Positions 8,215 to 15,642 of a stretch of DNA of 15,642 bases are shown piece by piece. Source of the stretch: DATCSE01 sp036568605 (GTDB lineage: Bacteria > Pseudomonadota > Gammaproteobacteria > Burkholderiales > Burkholderiaceae_C). Under the pieces are notes generated by a model that saw only the letters and a program-made list of their open reading frames with translations, had not been told where the DNA came from and did not search any database. The translations under genes were made by a program, and so were the position numbers. Each line of letters opens with the position of its first letter. Positions within the stretch are counted from its first letter, which is position 1. The stretch is taken from positions 1 to 15,642 of the forward strand of contig DATCSE010000512.1 of NCBI GenBank assembly GCA_036568605.1, given 5' to 3'.

Positions 8215-8609
8215 TCCTCGTTCGCGAGCCGGTGGTAACGCACCGCGCACAGCGCATCGAAGCGCTTCGCGACATCGGTGACCAGCTGCGCCGCGCTGTC
8301 GGTCGGCGCGTAGACGATCAGCCAGCCGGCGCCCTGCTCGGCGAACGACAGGTAGCGGCGCATCAGCGTGATCTCGAAGCCGAAGCCCGAGGCCTCGCTG
8401 GCGGTGCGCACCCGCTCGCGCAGGCGCGGCGTGGCTTCCTCGGCCCGGTACGCGAGGATGTCCGGCTCGGTGAAACCGAGACCGAGCAGCGCCGCCACCG
8501 CGTCGGCCGCGACGGCATCGTTCTTGAAGGCGAGCACGATGTGGCCGACCGGGTTCAGGATGCCGGTCGACTTGCGGATGTCTTCCTTGGTCAGGCGCTT
8601 GGCGGTCAT
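8205..8609 (-). CDS. Conserved hypothetical protein, small soluble alpha/beta
   Basis: Protein of 134 residues with no signal peptide or membrane segment. It opens MTAKRLTKEDI. The central part (about 20-60: HIVLAFKNDAVAADAVAALL, then GFTEPDILAY) suggests a ferredoxin-like alternation of strand and helix, and a second half holds GFGFEITLMRRYLSFA and GAGWLIVYAP before the tail RYHRLANEDLI. I recall similar uncharacterised proteins in Burkholderiales but cannot name a function. It is convergent with ruvB with zero spacing. It lies 82 bases downstream of livM on the same strand, so it could be read with the transporter operon or from its own signals. Its ribosome binding site GGAG lies in the loop of a perfect 9-bp inverted repeat directly before the ATG. 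Confidence 0.85.
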   Translation of the reverse strand: MTAKRLTKEDIRKSTGILNPVGHIVLAFKNDAVAADAVAALLGLGFTEPDILAYRAEEATPRLRERVRTASEASGFGFEITLMRRYLSFAEQGAGWLIVYAPTDSAAQLVTDVAKRFDALCAVRYHRLANEDLI

Positions 8610-8610
8610 G

Positions 8611-8638
8611 GCTGACGATCTCCGAGGTGATCGTCAGC
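8611..8638 (-). promoter_or_regulatory. Perfect 9-bp hairpin/operator around the ribosome binding site
   Basis: On the - strand the sequence is GCTGACGAT, a ten-base loop ending GGAG, then ATCGTCAGC, one base, and the ATG of the hypothetical gene. The two nine-base arms are perfect complements. As RNA, the Shine-Dalgarno sequence would lie in the loop and the stem would end one base from the start codon. A TAGACT hexamer (8646-8641) sits just upstream and would start transcription inside the left arm if it is the -10 element. In that case the repeat would act as a DNA operator rather than an RNA structure. Confidence 0.55.
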
Positions 8639-8691
8639 GCAGTCTAGGCGCGCTGCCGCGGTTGCAGCGAAACCAAACGTTGTGACGGCCT

Positions 8692-9687
8692 TCAGCGCTT
8701 CTCGCGCCGCTGCTGCCAGGCGCGCAGCTCGCCGACGAAGCCGCGCCGGAACGCGACCACGCAGACGACGAAGATCGCGCCGATGATCACGTTGATCCAC
8801 GAGCCGACGCGGTCGGCGAGGAAGTTCTGCAGGCCGATGATCGTGAACGCGCCGATCACCGGGCCGGCGAACGTGCCCATGCCGCCGAGCAGCGTCATCA
8901 GCACGACCTCGCCAGAGAGCGACCAGTGCGCATCGCTCAAGGTCGCGAAGCCGACCACGATGGTCTTCATGGCCCCGGCCAGCCCGGCCAGCGCGGTCGA
9001 CAGCACGAAGGCGAGCAGCTTGTAGCGGTCGACGTCGTAGCCCAGCGAGATCGCGCGCGGCTCGTTCTCGCGGATCGCCTTCAGCACCTGGCCGTACGGC
9101 GAGTGCACGATGCGCACGATGAGCAGGAACACCGCGACGAACACCGCGAGCACCACGTAGTACAGCACCCGGTCGTTGTCCAGCGGCAGCAGGCCGAGCA
9201 GCTTGCCGCGCGGCACGCCCTGCAGACCGTCCTCGCCGCCGGTGAACGGCGCCTGCAGGAACACGAAATAGATCATCTGCGCCATCGCGAGCGTGACCAT
9301 CGCGAAGTAGATGCCCTGGCGGCGGATCGCGATCAGCCCGATCACGAGGCCGCACAACGCGGCCACGCCGGTTCCAGCCAGCACGCCCAGCTCAGGTGTC
9401 AGGTGCGCTTCCTTGACCAGCCAGCCGGTCGCATAGGCCGCCGCCCCCAGGTACGCGGCGTGGCCGAACGACAAGAGGCCGGTGAAGCCCAGCAGCAGGT
9501 TGAACGCGCAGGCGAAGATCGCGAAGCACAGCGCGGTCATCATGAACACCGGGTACAGCCCGATGAACGGCGCGGCCAGCAGCACCGCGAGCCCGGCGAT
9601 GAAGGCCCAGCGGCTGTAGCGCGCCAGGTCGCCGGCCGCATCGCGCCGCGCTGCGGTACCGGAATCGGTCGTGGCCGCCGAGCTCAT
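8692..9687 (-). CDS. livM: Branched-chain amino acid-type ABC transporter permease LivM
   Basis: Inner-membrane permease of 331 residues, paired with LivH to form the channel of a Liv-type importer. A short hydrophilic N-terminus (about 25 residues) leads into many hydrophobic segments. The family-typical GFTGLLSFGHAAYLGAAAYA and the cytoplasmic coupling loop KAIRENEPRAISLGYDVDRYK, with its EAA-like position for contacting LivF/LivG, are present. The ATG at 9687 has AAGGAG about ten bases upstream, inside the end of livH, whose TAA stop is only three bases away, so translation is probably coupled. It is the last transporter gene of the operon. Family membership is clear. The solute is not, and could be an organic acid instead of an amino acid. 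Confidence 0.95.
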   Translation of the reverse strand: MSSAATTDSGTAARRDAAGDLARYSRWAFIAGLAVLLAAPFIGLYPVFMMTALCFAIFACAFNLLLGFTGLLSFGHAAYLGAAAYATGWLVKEAHLTPELGVLAGTGVAALCGLVIGLIAIRRQGIYFAMVTLAMAQMIYFVFLQAPFTGGEDGLQGVPRGKLLGLLPLDNDRVLYYVVLAVFVAVFLLIVRIVHSPYGQVLKAIRENEPRAISLGYDVDRYKLLAFVLSTALAGLAGAMKTIVVGFATLSDAHWSLSGEVVLMTLLGGMGTFAGPVIGAFTIIGLQNFLADRVGSWINVIIGAIFVVCVVAFRRGFVGELRAWQQRREKR

Positions 9688-9690
9688 CGT

Positions 9691-10575
9691 TTACTTCTCC
9701 TTCCCGAACAGGCCCGCCGGGCGAATCATCAGCACGATCGCCATGATCACGAACACGACGATGCTCGACGCCTCGGGATAGAACACCTTGGTCAACCCTT
9801 CCACAAGACCGAGCGCGAGCCCGGTCACGATGGAGCCCAGGATGGATCCCATGCCGCCGATCACGACCACCGCGAACACGACGATGATCAGGTTGCTGCC
9901 CATCAGCGGCGTGATCTGGATCACCGGCGCGGCCAGCACGCCGGCCAGCGCCGCGAGCCCGGCGCCGGCGCCGTACGTCAGCATCACCATCACCGGCACG
10001 TTGACGCCGAATGCCTGCACCAGCGCCGGGTTCTCGGTGCCGGCGCGCAGGTAGGCGCCCAGCCGCGTGCGCTCGATCAGGAACCAGGTCGACAGGCACA
10101 CCGCGAGCGATGCGAACACGACCCAGGCGCGGTAGTTCGGCAGCACCATGAAGCCGAGGTTGGTCGCGCCGGACAGCGCCTCGGGCACCGAATACGACTG
10201 GCCCGAGACGCCGAACTGGTCGCGGAAGATCCCCTCGGCGATCAGCGCGAGGCCGAAGGTCAGCAACAAGCCGTAGATCGGGTCGACCTTGTAGAGCTGC
10301 TTCAGCAGGGTGCGCTCGATCGCGACGCCGATCGCGCCGACGATCAACGGCGCCAGCAGCAGCGACAGCCAGTAGTTGACGCCGAACTTCTCCATCCCGA
10401 CCCACGCGACGTACGCGCCGATCATGTACAGCGCGCCGTGCGCGAAGTTGACGATCCCCAGCAGCCCGAAGATCACCGCGAGCCCGAGGCTGAGCATCGC
10501 GTAGAACGAGCCGTTGACCAGCCCGAGCAGCAGCTGGCCGAGGAAGGCCTGGATCGGAATGCCGAAGATCTCCAT
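9691..10575 (-). CDS. livH: Branched-chain amino acid-type ABC transporter permease LivH
   Basis: Inner-membrane permease of 294 residues, the usual LivH length. It begins MEIFGIPIQAFLGQLLLGL and continues with GSFYAMLSLGLAVIFGLLGI and NFAHGALYMIGAYVAW, the stretch that defines the family. Eight or so hydrophobic segments can be seen. The coupling segment (ERTRLGAYLRAGTENPALVQ) lies in the middle, and the end is IMAIVLMIRPAGLFGKEK, as in most LivH proteins. It starts 27 bases after the substrate-binding protein stop, with only a weak ribosome site, and ends three bases before livM. Expected to work with LivM, LivF, LivG and the periplasmic binding protein encoded upstream. Confidence 0.95.
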   Translation of the reverse strand: MEIFGIPIQAFLGQLLLGLVNGSFYAMLSLGLAVIFGLLGIVNFAHGALYMIGAYVAWVGMEKFGVNYWLSLLLAPLIVGAIGVAIERTLLKQLYKVDPIYGLLLTFGLALIAEGIFRDQFGVSGQSYSVPEALSGATNLGFMVLPNYRAWVVFASLAVCLSTWFLIERTRLGAYLRAGTENPALVQAFGVNVPVMVMLTYGAGAGLAALAGVLAAPVIQITPLMGSNLIIVVFAVVVIGGMGSILGSIVTGLALGLVEGLTKVFYPEASSIVVFVIMAIVLMIRPAGLFGKEK

Positions 10576-10602
10576 GGGACTACCCGACGCGCGCCGTCGC
10601 CG

Positions 10603-11817
10603 TCACTTCCAGGCCGCGCACTTGGTCTCGGCCTTGGTCGTCCACGCCGACTCGCCCTTGAACGTCTCGACCACGTTGTAGTAGTCCCAGGGCTCGTTCG
10701 ACTTGTCGGGCGACTTGACCTGCATCAGGTACATGTCGTGGATCATGCTGCCGTCGTCGCGGATCCAGCCGCCCTTGGCGAAGACGTCGTTGATCTTGGT
10801 CTTCTTCAGCTGCGCGAGCACCTTGTCCGGATCGTCGCTGCCGATCGCCTTCACCGCGGTCAGGTACTGCAGCGCGGCCGAGTAGTCGCCGGCCTGCAGC
10901 GACGACGGCATGCGCTTGAACTTCTCGAAGAACTTGCGGCTCCAGGCGCGGGCCTCGGGGTCGCGGTTCCAGTACCAGCTGTCGGTCAGGTACATGCCCT
11001 GCGTCGCCTTCAGGCCCAGCGAATGCACGTCGTTGATGAACATCAGCAGCCCGGCCAGCTTCATCGTCTTCGTGATGCCGAACTCGTTCGCGGCCTTGAC
11101 GCTGTTGATCGTGTCGCCGCCGGCGTTGGCCAGCCCGAGGATCTGCGCCTTGCTGGTTTGCGCCTGCAGCAGGAACGACGAGAAGTCGCTCGCCGCCAGC
11201 GGGTGCTTCACCGCACCGACCACCGTGCCGCCGGCCGCCTTGACCACCGCCGAGGTGTCGTTCTGCAACTGCGCGCCGAACGCGTAGTCGGCCGTCAGGA
11301 AGTACCAGCTCTTGCCGCCGGCTTTCACGACCGCGTTGCCGGTGCCCTTGGCGAGCGCCGCGGTGTCGTAGGCCCAGTGGATGGTGTACGGCGAGCACTG
11401 CTCGTTGGTCAGCGCCGAAGTCGCCGCGCCCACCGCGATGAACAGCTTCTTCTTCTCCTGCGCGACCTTGGCCATCGCGAGGCTGGTGCCGGAGTTGGTG
11501 CCGCCGATCAGGATGTCCACGCCCTGCGTGTCGAACCACTCGCGTGCCTTCGCGCCGGCGACGTCGGCCTTGTTCTGGTGGTCGGCGACCAGCACCTCGA
11601 CCTTCTTGCCGGCGATCGTGCCGCCCAGGTCGGCCACCGCCATCCTGATCGCCTCGCCACCGGCCGGGCCGTCGATGTCGGCATACAAACCGGACAGGTC
11701 GGTGATGAAGCCGATGCGGATCACGTCGCCCGAGATCTGCGCCTGCGCGGCGCTCGTGCCGAACATCGCCGCGGCCGCGAGGGCACACGCGGCGCCGAGT
11801 TTGCTGAGTTTCATCAT
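10603..11817 (-). CDS. Periplasmic substrate-binding protein of the Liv-type importer
   Basis: Type I periplasmic binding protein (Peripla_BP_6 type) of 404 residues that captures the solute and delivers it to LivH-LivM. The signal peptide (MMKLSKLG, then an Ala-rich core) probably ends AQA after residue 26. The mature protein begins with the family strand DVIRIGFITDLSGLYADIDG and shows ADHQNKADV, NSGTSLAMAKVA and YFLTADYAFG. Cysteines in NEQCSPY and near the end (TKCAAWK) could form a disulphide. GGAG lies nine bases before ATG 11817, and a second ATG follows at 11814. It resembles the larger Burkholderiales binding proteins that are annotated only as 'ABC transporter substrate-binding protein', more than E. 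coli LivJ, so the ligand is open. The gene sits between livF and livH. Confidence 0.95.
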   Translation of the reverse strand: MMKLSKLGAACALAAAAMFGTSAAQAQISGDVIRIGFITDLSGLYADIDGPAGGEAIRMAVADLGGTIAGKKVEVLVADHQNKADVAGAKAREWFDTQGVDILIGGTNSGTSLAMAKVAQEKKKLFIAVGAATSALTNEQCSPYTIHWAYDTAALAKGTGNAVVKAGGKSWYFLTADYAFGAQLQNDTSAVVKAAGGTVVGAVKHPLAASDFSSFLLQAQTSKAQILGLANAGGDTINSVKAANEFGITKTMKLAGLLMFINDVHSLGLKATQGMYLTDSWYWNRDPEARAWSRKFFEKFKRMPSSLQAGDYSAALQYLTAVKAIGSDDPDKVLAQLKKTKINDVFAKGGWIRDDGSMIHDMYLMQVKSPDKSNEPWDYYNVVETFKGESAWTTKAETKCAAWK

Positions 11818-11858
11818 CGTCTAGGTCTCCGGTGGAAGTTTGTGCGTGGGACGAGATT

Positions 11859-12563
11859 TCAGACGCCCAGGTACTCGTGCAGTCGCTCCATGCGCGACGG
11901 CAGCTCGGCCTGGGTGAATTGCTGGATCACCTGGCCGTGCTCCATCACCAGGAAGCGGTCGGCCAGCGGCGCGGCGAACACGAAGTTCTGCTCGACCATC
12001 ACGATCGTGTAGCCCTGCCGGCGCAGGCTGACGACCATCTCGGCGAGCTTCTGCACGATCACCGGCGCCAAGCCTTCGGAGATTTCGTCGAGCAGCAAAA
12101 GTTTCGCGCCGGTGCGCAGAATCCGCGCGACCGCGAGCATCTGCTGCTCGCCGCCCGACAGCCGCGTGCCCTGGCTGCCCGCGCGCTCGCGCAGGTTCGG
12201 GAACATCGCGTAGATCTGCTCCACGCTCATGCCGCCGGCCGAGAGCGTGGGCGGCAGCATCAGGTTCTCCTGCGCGGACAGGCTCGAGAAGATGCCGCGC
12301 TCCTCCGGGCAGTAGCCGATTCCCAGCCGCGCGATCCGGTGCGGCGCGAGGCCGACCGTTTCGTTGCCGCGCACCCTGATCGAGCCGGCGCGCCGCCCGA
12401 TCAATCCCATGATCGCGCGCAGCGTGCTGGTGCGCCCTGCGCCGTTGCGGCCGAGCAGGGTGACCACCTCGCCCTCGTCGACGCGGAAGTTCACGCCGTG
12501 CAGCACGTGCGATTCGCCGTACCAGCCCTGCAGATCCTTGACCTCGAGAAAAGGCACAGCCAT
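11859..12563 (-). CDS. livF: ABC transporter ATP-binding protein LivF, Walker A Lys replaced by Arg
   Basis: One of the two ATPase subunits of the importer, 234 residues as usual for LivF. Walker A reads GRNGAGRTS (38-46): the nucleotide-binding lysine is Arg44, encoded by CGC. The signature LSGGEQQ is at 135-141 and Walker B LLLLDE at 155-160 keeps Asp and the catalytic Glu. The Q-loop position reads YCPEERG and the switch region MVEQN, which lack the usual Gln and His, as I recall is common in LivF. The partner LivG has the canonical residues, so the heterodimer may have one strong and one weak ATP site. The start lies one base after the livG stop, with GGGGG as a probable ribosome site. 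The next gene follows after 41 bases. Confidence 0.95.
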   Translation of the reverse strand: MAVPFLEVKDLQGWYGESHVLHGVNFRVDEGEVVTLLGRNGAGRTSTLRAIMGLIGRRAGSIRVRGNETVGLAPHRIARLGIGYCPEERGIFSSLSAQENLMLPPTLSAGGMSVEQIYAMFPNLRERAGSQGTRLSGGEQQMLAVARILRTGAKLLLLDEISEGLAPVIVQKLAEMVVSLRRQGYTIVMVEQNFVFAAPLADRFLVMEHGQVIQQFTQAELPSRMERLHEYLGV

Positions 12564-12564
12564 C

Positions 12565-13338
12565 TCAGTGGGCCCCCTTCAGCTCGGTATTGGCGCTGCC
12601 CATGTAGGCCTCGATCACCGCCGGGTTCTTCGAGACCTCGGCATACGGCCCCTCGGCCAGCGTCGCGCCGCGCTGCAGCACGGTGATCGTGTCTGCGATG
12701 CTGGAGACCACGCTCATGTTGTGCTCGACCATCAGCACGGTGCGGTCGGCCGCGACCTTCTTGATCAGCTGGCGGATGCGGTCCACGTCTTCCAGGCCCA
12801 TGCCCTGGGTCGGCTCGTCCAGCAGCATCAGCTTCGGGTCCATCGCGAGCGTGGTCGCGATCTCGAGCGCGCGCTTGCGGCCGTAGCTGAGCTCGACCGC
12901 CGGGATGCGCGCATAGGTTTCGAGGTCGACCGCGCGCAGCAGCTCCAGCACGCGCGCATCCAGCACCTGCAGCGAGCGCTCCGGCCGCCAGAAGTGGAAC
13001 GAGGTGCCGAGCTTGCGCTGCAGAGCGACCCGCACGTTCTCGAGCACCGACAGGTGCGGGAACACCGCCGAGATCTGGAACGAGCGGATCACGCCGCGCC
13101 GCGCGATCGCCGCGGGCCGCTCGGGCGTGATGTCGACGCCGTCGTAGACGATCTGTCCCGAGGTCGGGATCAGGAACTTGGTCAGCAGGTTGAAGCAGGT
13201 CGTCTTGCCCGCCCCGTTCGGCCCGATCAACGCGTGGATCGTGCCGCGCCGGACCTTCAGGTTGACCTTGTTGACCGCGACGAAACCCTTGAACTCCTTC
13301 GTCAGGTCGCGGGTTTCGAGGATGTAGTCGGACGCCAT
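12565..13338 (-). CDS. livG: ABC transporter ATP-binding protein LivG
   Basis: Second ATPase subunit of the importer, 257 residues. Walker A GPNGAGKT is at 39-46. The Q-loop glutamine is in RSFQIS (Q88). The signature is LSYGRKR (150-156), a usual LivG variant of LSGGQ. Walker B LMLLDEP is at 170-176 and the switch histidine is in VEHN (H206). The LivG-specific insertion with FHFWRPERSL (about 114-123) is present. All catalytic residues are intact, in contrast to LivF. Translation is probably coupled to the upstream iclR-type gene: that gene's TGA is part of TGAGGAG, which is also the ribosome site six bases before this ATG. Confidence 0.97.
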   Translation of the reverse strand: MASDYILETRDLTKEFKGFVAVNKVNLKVRRGTIHALIGPNGAGKTTCFNLLTKFLIPTSGQIVYDGVDITPERPAAIARRGVIRSFQISAVFPHLSVLENVRVALQRKLGTSFHFWRPERSLQVLDARVLELLRAVDLETYARIPAVELSYGRKRALEIATTLAMDPKLMLLDEPTQGMGLEDVDRIRQLIKKVAADRTVLMVEHNMSVVSSIADTITVLQRGATLAEGPYAEVSKNPAVIEAYMGSANTELKGAH

Positions 13339-13347
13339 CTGTGCTCC

Positions 13348-14280
13348 TCAGGCCTCTGGCGTCGTGCGGCGCCGGCCGGCCGCTCTCGACGCCGCGCGCC
13401 CCGTCGCGGCCGCCGGCGCCGGCGTGTCGGCGCGCCGCGCGTCGTCGATGCTGGCGCCGAGCCGCTGCGACAACGCGCGCGCCACGCCCAGCGCGACTTC
13501 GCGATGCCGCTCGCCATGGTCCGGCGCGACGACCAGCGCCTTGTTGATGCAGACCGCGACGCCGGCCACCGCCTGCCCCGAGGCGTCGAACACCGGCGCG
13601 CCGAACGAGAACACGCCCTCGCGCACCGTCTCGTCGTCGATGCTGTAGCCGCGCTTGCGGGTCGCCGCCAGTTCCTTCAGCAGCGCCTCGACGTCGCGCG
13701 GGCCCTTGCGCGTCAGCCGTGTCGTGAGCCCGTCGGCGAACAACTGGCGCACCTCGTCGGGCGGGCGGAACGCGAGCATCGCCTTGCCGCTGCCGGACAG
13801 GTACGCCGGCAGCCGCATCCCGACGTTGAACGCGAGCCCGAGCGGCCGCGCGCTGTTGCGCACCGCGACGTACAACGCATCGGCGCCGCTGAGCACCGAC
13901 AGCACGACGGTCTCCTCGGGCGACGCGCCGCGGTCGGCCCACAGCGCGTTGAACTCGCGCGCGACATCGGTGTTGGCGACAAACGCCTCGGCCAGCCCCA
14001 TCACGCGCGGGCCGATCAGGAACGCGCCGTCGCTCTGGCGGCGCAGGTAGCCGTAGCTCATCAGCGTGTTGCACAGCCCGTGCACGCTGCTCTTGGGCAG
14101 TGCGAGCTCGTTGGCCAGGCGTGCCAGGCTCATCGGCTCGCGCACCTTCGCGAGCTGCTCGAGCAGCGTCAACGCGCGCGACACCGCCGGGACCAGCGCG
14201 GTGCCCGTTGTGCCGCCGGCAACGCTCCGAATGGGCAGCGCACGGGGGGCAGGCGTCGACGTGTGGGCGCGAGGGTGCAT
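13348..14280 (-). CDS. IclR-family transcriptional regulator
   Basis: Transcription regulator of about 310 residues from ATG 14280. The winged helix-turn-helix (about 28-92) includes AVSRALTLLEQLA and LANELALPKSSVHGLCNTL. The effector-binding IclR domain (about 95-275) has GMRLPAYLSGSGKAMLAF, RGYSIDDE and FSFGAPVFDASGQAVAGV. A basic Ala/Arg-rich tail of about 35 residues is longer than usual. The start is unsure: a TTG at 14367 would add 29 residues, and neither has a good ribosome site. It leads the transporter operon, nine bases before livG, so it probably controls its own operon in response to the imported solute or a product of it. Characterised IclR relatives often respond to aromatic or small organic acids. 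The 227 bases between this start and the next gene hold no gene; TAGACT (14407-14402) is a possible -10 element. Confidence 0.92.
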   Translation of the reverse strand: MHPRAHTSTPAPRALPIRSVAGGTTGTALVPAVSRALTLLEQLAKVREPMSLARLANELALPKSSVHGLCNTLMSYGYLRRQSDGAFLIGPRVMGLAEAFVANTDVAREFNALWADRGASPEETVVLSVLSGADALYVAVRNSARPLGLAFNVGMRLPAYLSGSGKAMLAFRPPDEVRQLFADGLTTRLTRKGPRDVEALLKELAATRKRGYSIDDETVREGVFSFGAPVFDASGQAVAGVAVCINKALVVAPDHGERHREVALGVARALSQRLGASIDDARRADTPAPAAATGRAASRAAGRRRTTPEA

Positions 14281-14507
14281 CGAGGGGACGAGACGGGAGA
14301 CAGCGGGATCGCCGCGAGCCGGGGTCGGTCGCCGAACGATGCCCGGGATCACCGGGCCGTCGTTCAACGGGCTGAATGCTCTTCAGCGAACTGGACGCGC
14401 GAGTCTACGAACTGGCGGCGCGAACGCCATCCCCTCGGCGGTGTAATCGCGGGTTAGTCCTGTCAGTATTTGCCCGGGGCCCTGTGGGCCTGGGCCGACC
14501 TGGGCGT

Positions 14508-15611
14508 TCAGGTTTGCGGAGAGGCCCGCGCCGCCGAGGCACGGCGCGGCGCCCATTCGCTGAGCCAGCCGACCGCCCACAGGCCGGCGACGATCGCCAC
14601 CGCGCAGGCGCCCTGCTGCACCAGCGTCAGGCGATGCGCGTTCCACAGGAACAGCAGCGTCGCGACGATCATCGCGACGAACAGCGCGAACGCGAGCCCT
14701 TTTGCCGCGCGCGTCATCGGCGGGTCGTAGCGCTGCACGCTCGCGATGTCGAACGCCGGCTTCGGCCAGCGCGCCGCGACATCCGCCGGGCGCCAGCCCG
14801 GGTGCATGAACCAGACGCGCAGCTTGTCGCTCCAGCGCGCCGCGCGCCACGAGTCCTTCGCGAGCTCGGCGTAGTACTGCAGGTTCGCCCACACCGGGTT
14901 CCAGCTGCGCAGCGGGCCGCGCGTGCCGTAGACGATGGGCTCGGCGTCATCCTCTTCGATGAAGCTGCCGAACAGGCGGTCCCAGACGATCAGGATGCCG
15001 CCGTAGTTCTTGTCGAGGTAGCGGTCGTTGACCGCGTGGTGCACGCGATGGTTGCTGGGCGCGCAGAACCAGCGGTCGAACCAGCCGAGCCTGGCGATCT
15101 GCTGCGTGTGCACCCAGTACTGGTACAGCAGATCGATCAGCGCGACCGCGCCGAACACCAGCGGCGGAAAGCCGAGCACCGCCATCGGCAGGTAGAACAG
15201 CCAGCCGGCGACCCAGCCGCTGGAGGTCTGGCGCAGCGCGGTCGACAGGTTGTAGTCCTCGCTCTGGTGGTGCACGACATGCGCGGCCCAGAACAGCGCG
15301 ACCGTGTGGCCGGCGCGGTGGTGCCAGTAGTAGCACAGGTCGTACAGCAGCAGACCGGCGAGCCAGACCCACAGCGCATCGGCCGGCAGCTGCCAGAGCG
15401 ACGCATGCTCGAACGCGAGCGTGTAGATCGCGACCGTCAACAGCGCACTGAACACGCCGACGAGCTGGCTCATGATGCCCAGGCCGATGCTGTTCAGCGC
15501 ATCGTTGAGCCGGTAGGTGTTGCGACCGCGACGCCAGCCGATCGCAAGCTCGAGGCCGATCAGCAGGAAGAACACCGGCGTCGCGAGGACGATGATCTGC
15601 GGGCCGGTCAT
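14508..15611 (-). CDS. Sterol desaturase / fatty acid hydroxylase-family membrane protein
   Basis: Integral-membrane di-iron enzyme family (PF04116) of 367 residues, acting on lipids by hydroxylation or desaturation. Histidine motifs are HHRAGH (97-102), HVVHH (111-115) and HRVHH (188-192), which would hold the two irons. H168 is another candidate ligand. Hydrophobic segments lie at about 5-25, 40-66, 78-95, 134-165 and, after the catalytic core, at 306-325 and 330-350. The two extra C-terminal membrane segments resemble the layout of alkylglycerol monooxygenase-like bacterial members. The exact substrate is not readable. The ATG at 15611 has GAGG four bases before CGCC-ATG. The 31 bases beyond it to the window edge show no other gene. 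It faces the same way as the iclR-type gene but is separated by about 230 bases, so it is probably its own unit. Confidence 0.94.
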   Translation of the reverse strand: MTGPQIIVLATPVFFLLIGLELAIGWRRGRNTYRLNDALNSIGLGIMSQLVGVFSALLTVAIYTLAFEHASLWQLPADALWVWLAGLLLYDLCYYWHHRAGHTVALFWAAHVVHHQSEDYNLSTALRQTSSGWVAGWLFYLPMAVLGFPPLVFGAVALIDLLYQYWVHTQQIARLGWFDRWFCAPSNHRVHHAVNDRYLDKNYGGILIVWDRLFGSFIEEDDAEPIVYGTRGPLRSWNPVWANLQYYAELAKDSWRAARWSDKLRVWFMHPGWRPADVAARWPKPAFDIASVQRYDPPMTRAAKGLAFALFVAMIVATLLFLWNAHRLTLVQQGACAVAIVAGLWAVGWLSEWAPRRASAARASPQT

Positions 15612-15642
15612 GGCGCCTCGTCGGTGTGGTTGTCTCCTGCGT

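Noticed and set aside
8926..12012. 1028-codon open frame on the + strand across the liv operon
   Set aside because: It is antisense to livM, livH, the binding protein and livF, and is made of low-complexity Arg/His/Gln/Ala sequence, as expected from the complement of GC-rich codons. No domain or ribosome site supports it.
12364..14457. 697-codon open frame on the + strand across livF, livG and iclR
   Set aside because: Same cause: antisense to three clear genes, Arg/Ala/Val-rich, and no recognisable domain.
14478..14490. GGCCC-TGT-GGGCC short stem downstream of the desaturase-type gene as a terminator
   Set aside because: Only five pairs, and no T-run follows on either strand. Such stems are frequent by chance in DNA this GC-rich.

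Overview
The window comes from a GC-rich bacterial chromosome. Protein resemblance and gene content (ruvA, ruvB, a Liv-type ABC operon with an IclR regulator, a PCu(A)C copper chaperone) suggest a betaproteobacterium of the order Burkholderiales. This is inferred from recognised families, not from a database search. No rRNA, tRNA, CRISPR array, insertion sequence or phage gene was seen. Coding density is high, and the longest gene-free stretch is about 230 bases.

Left part (1-3561, + strand): a two-component pair (5'-truncated DesK/NarX-type sensor histidine kinase, then a NarL-type response regulator), then ruvA, then a tightly linked gene for a small membrane-anchored, proline-rich protein of unknown function.

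Second block (3571-7056, - strand): a probable metal-uptake cassette, read as DUF2946-like protein, TonB-dependent outer-membrane receptor, periplasmic PCu(A)C copper chaperone. Together with the 226-residue protein it separates ruvA from ruvB. ruvB lies divergently to the cassette at 7143-8204. ruvA and ruvB each have a GATAAT hexamer exactly six bases before the ATG and no Shine-Dalgarno sequence, which suggests matched leaderless starts.

Third block (8205-14280, - strand): a conserved hypothetical gene convergent with ruvB, then a compact operon reading iclR-livG-livF-substrate-binding protein-livH-livM. Gaps are 1-41 bases. The regulator leads the operon, so the imported solute may be an organic or aromatic acid rather than a branched-chain amino acid. 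The LivF Walker A lysine is replaced by arginine.

Right end (14508-15611, - strand): an integral-membrane sterol desaturase/fatty acid hydroxylase-family di-iron enzyme.

Most of the window is ordinary housekeeping and transport DNA. The points most worth a second look are the paired leaderless ruvA/ruvB starts, the metal cassette between them, a perfect 9-bp hairpin around the ribosome binding site of the 8205-8609 gene, and the uncharacterised 226-residue protein. No clearly new multi-gene system was found.
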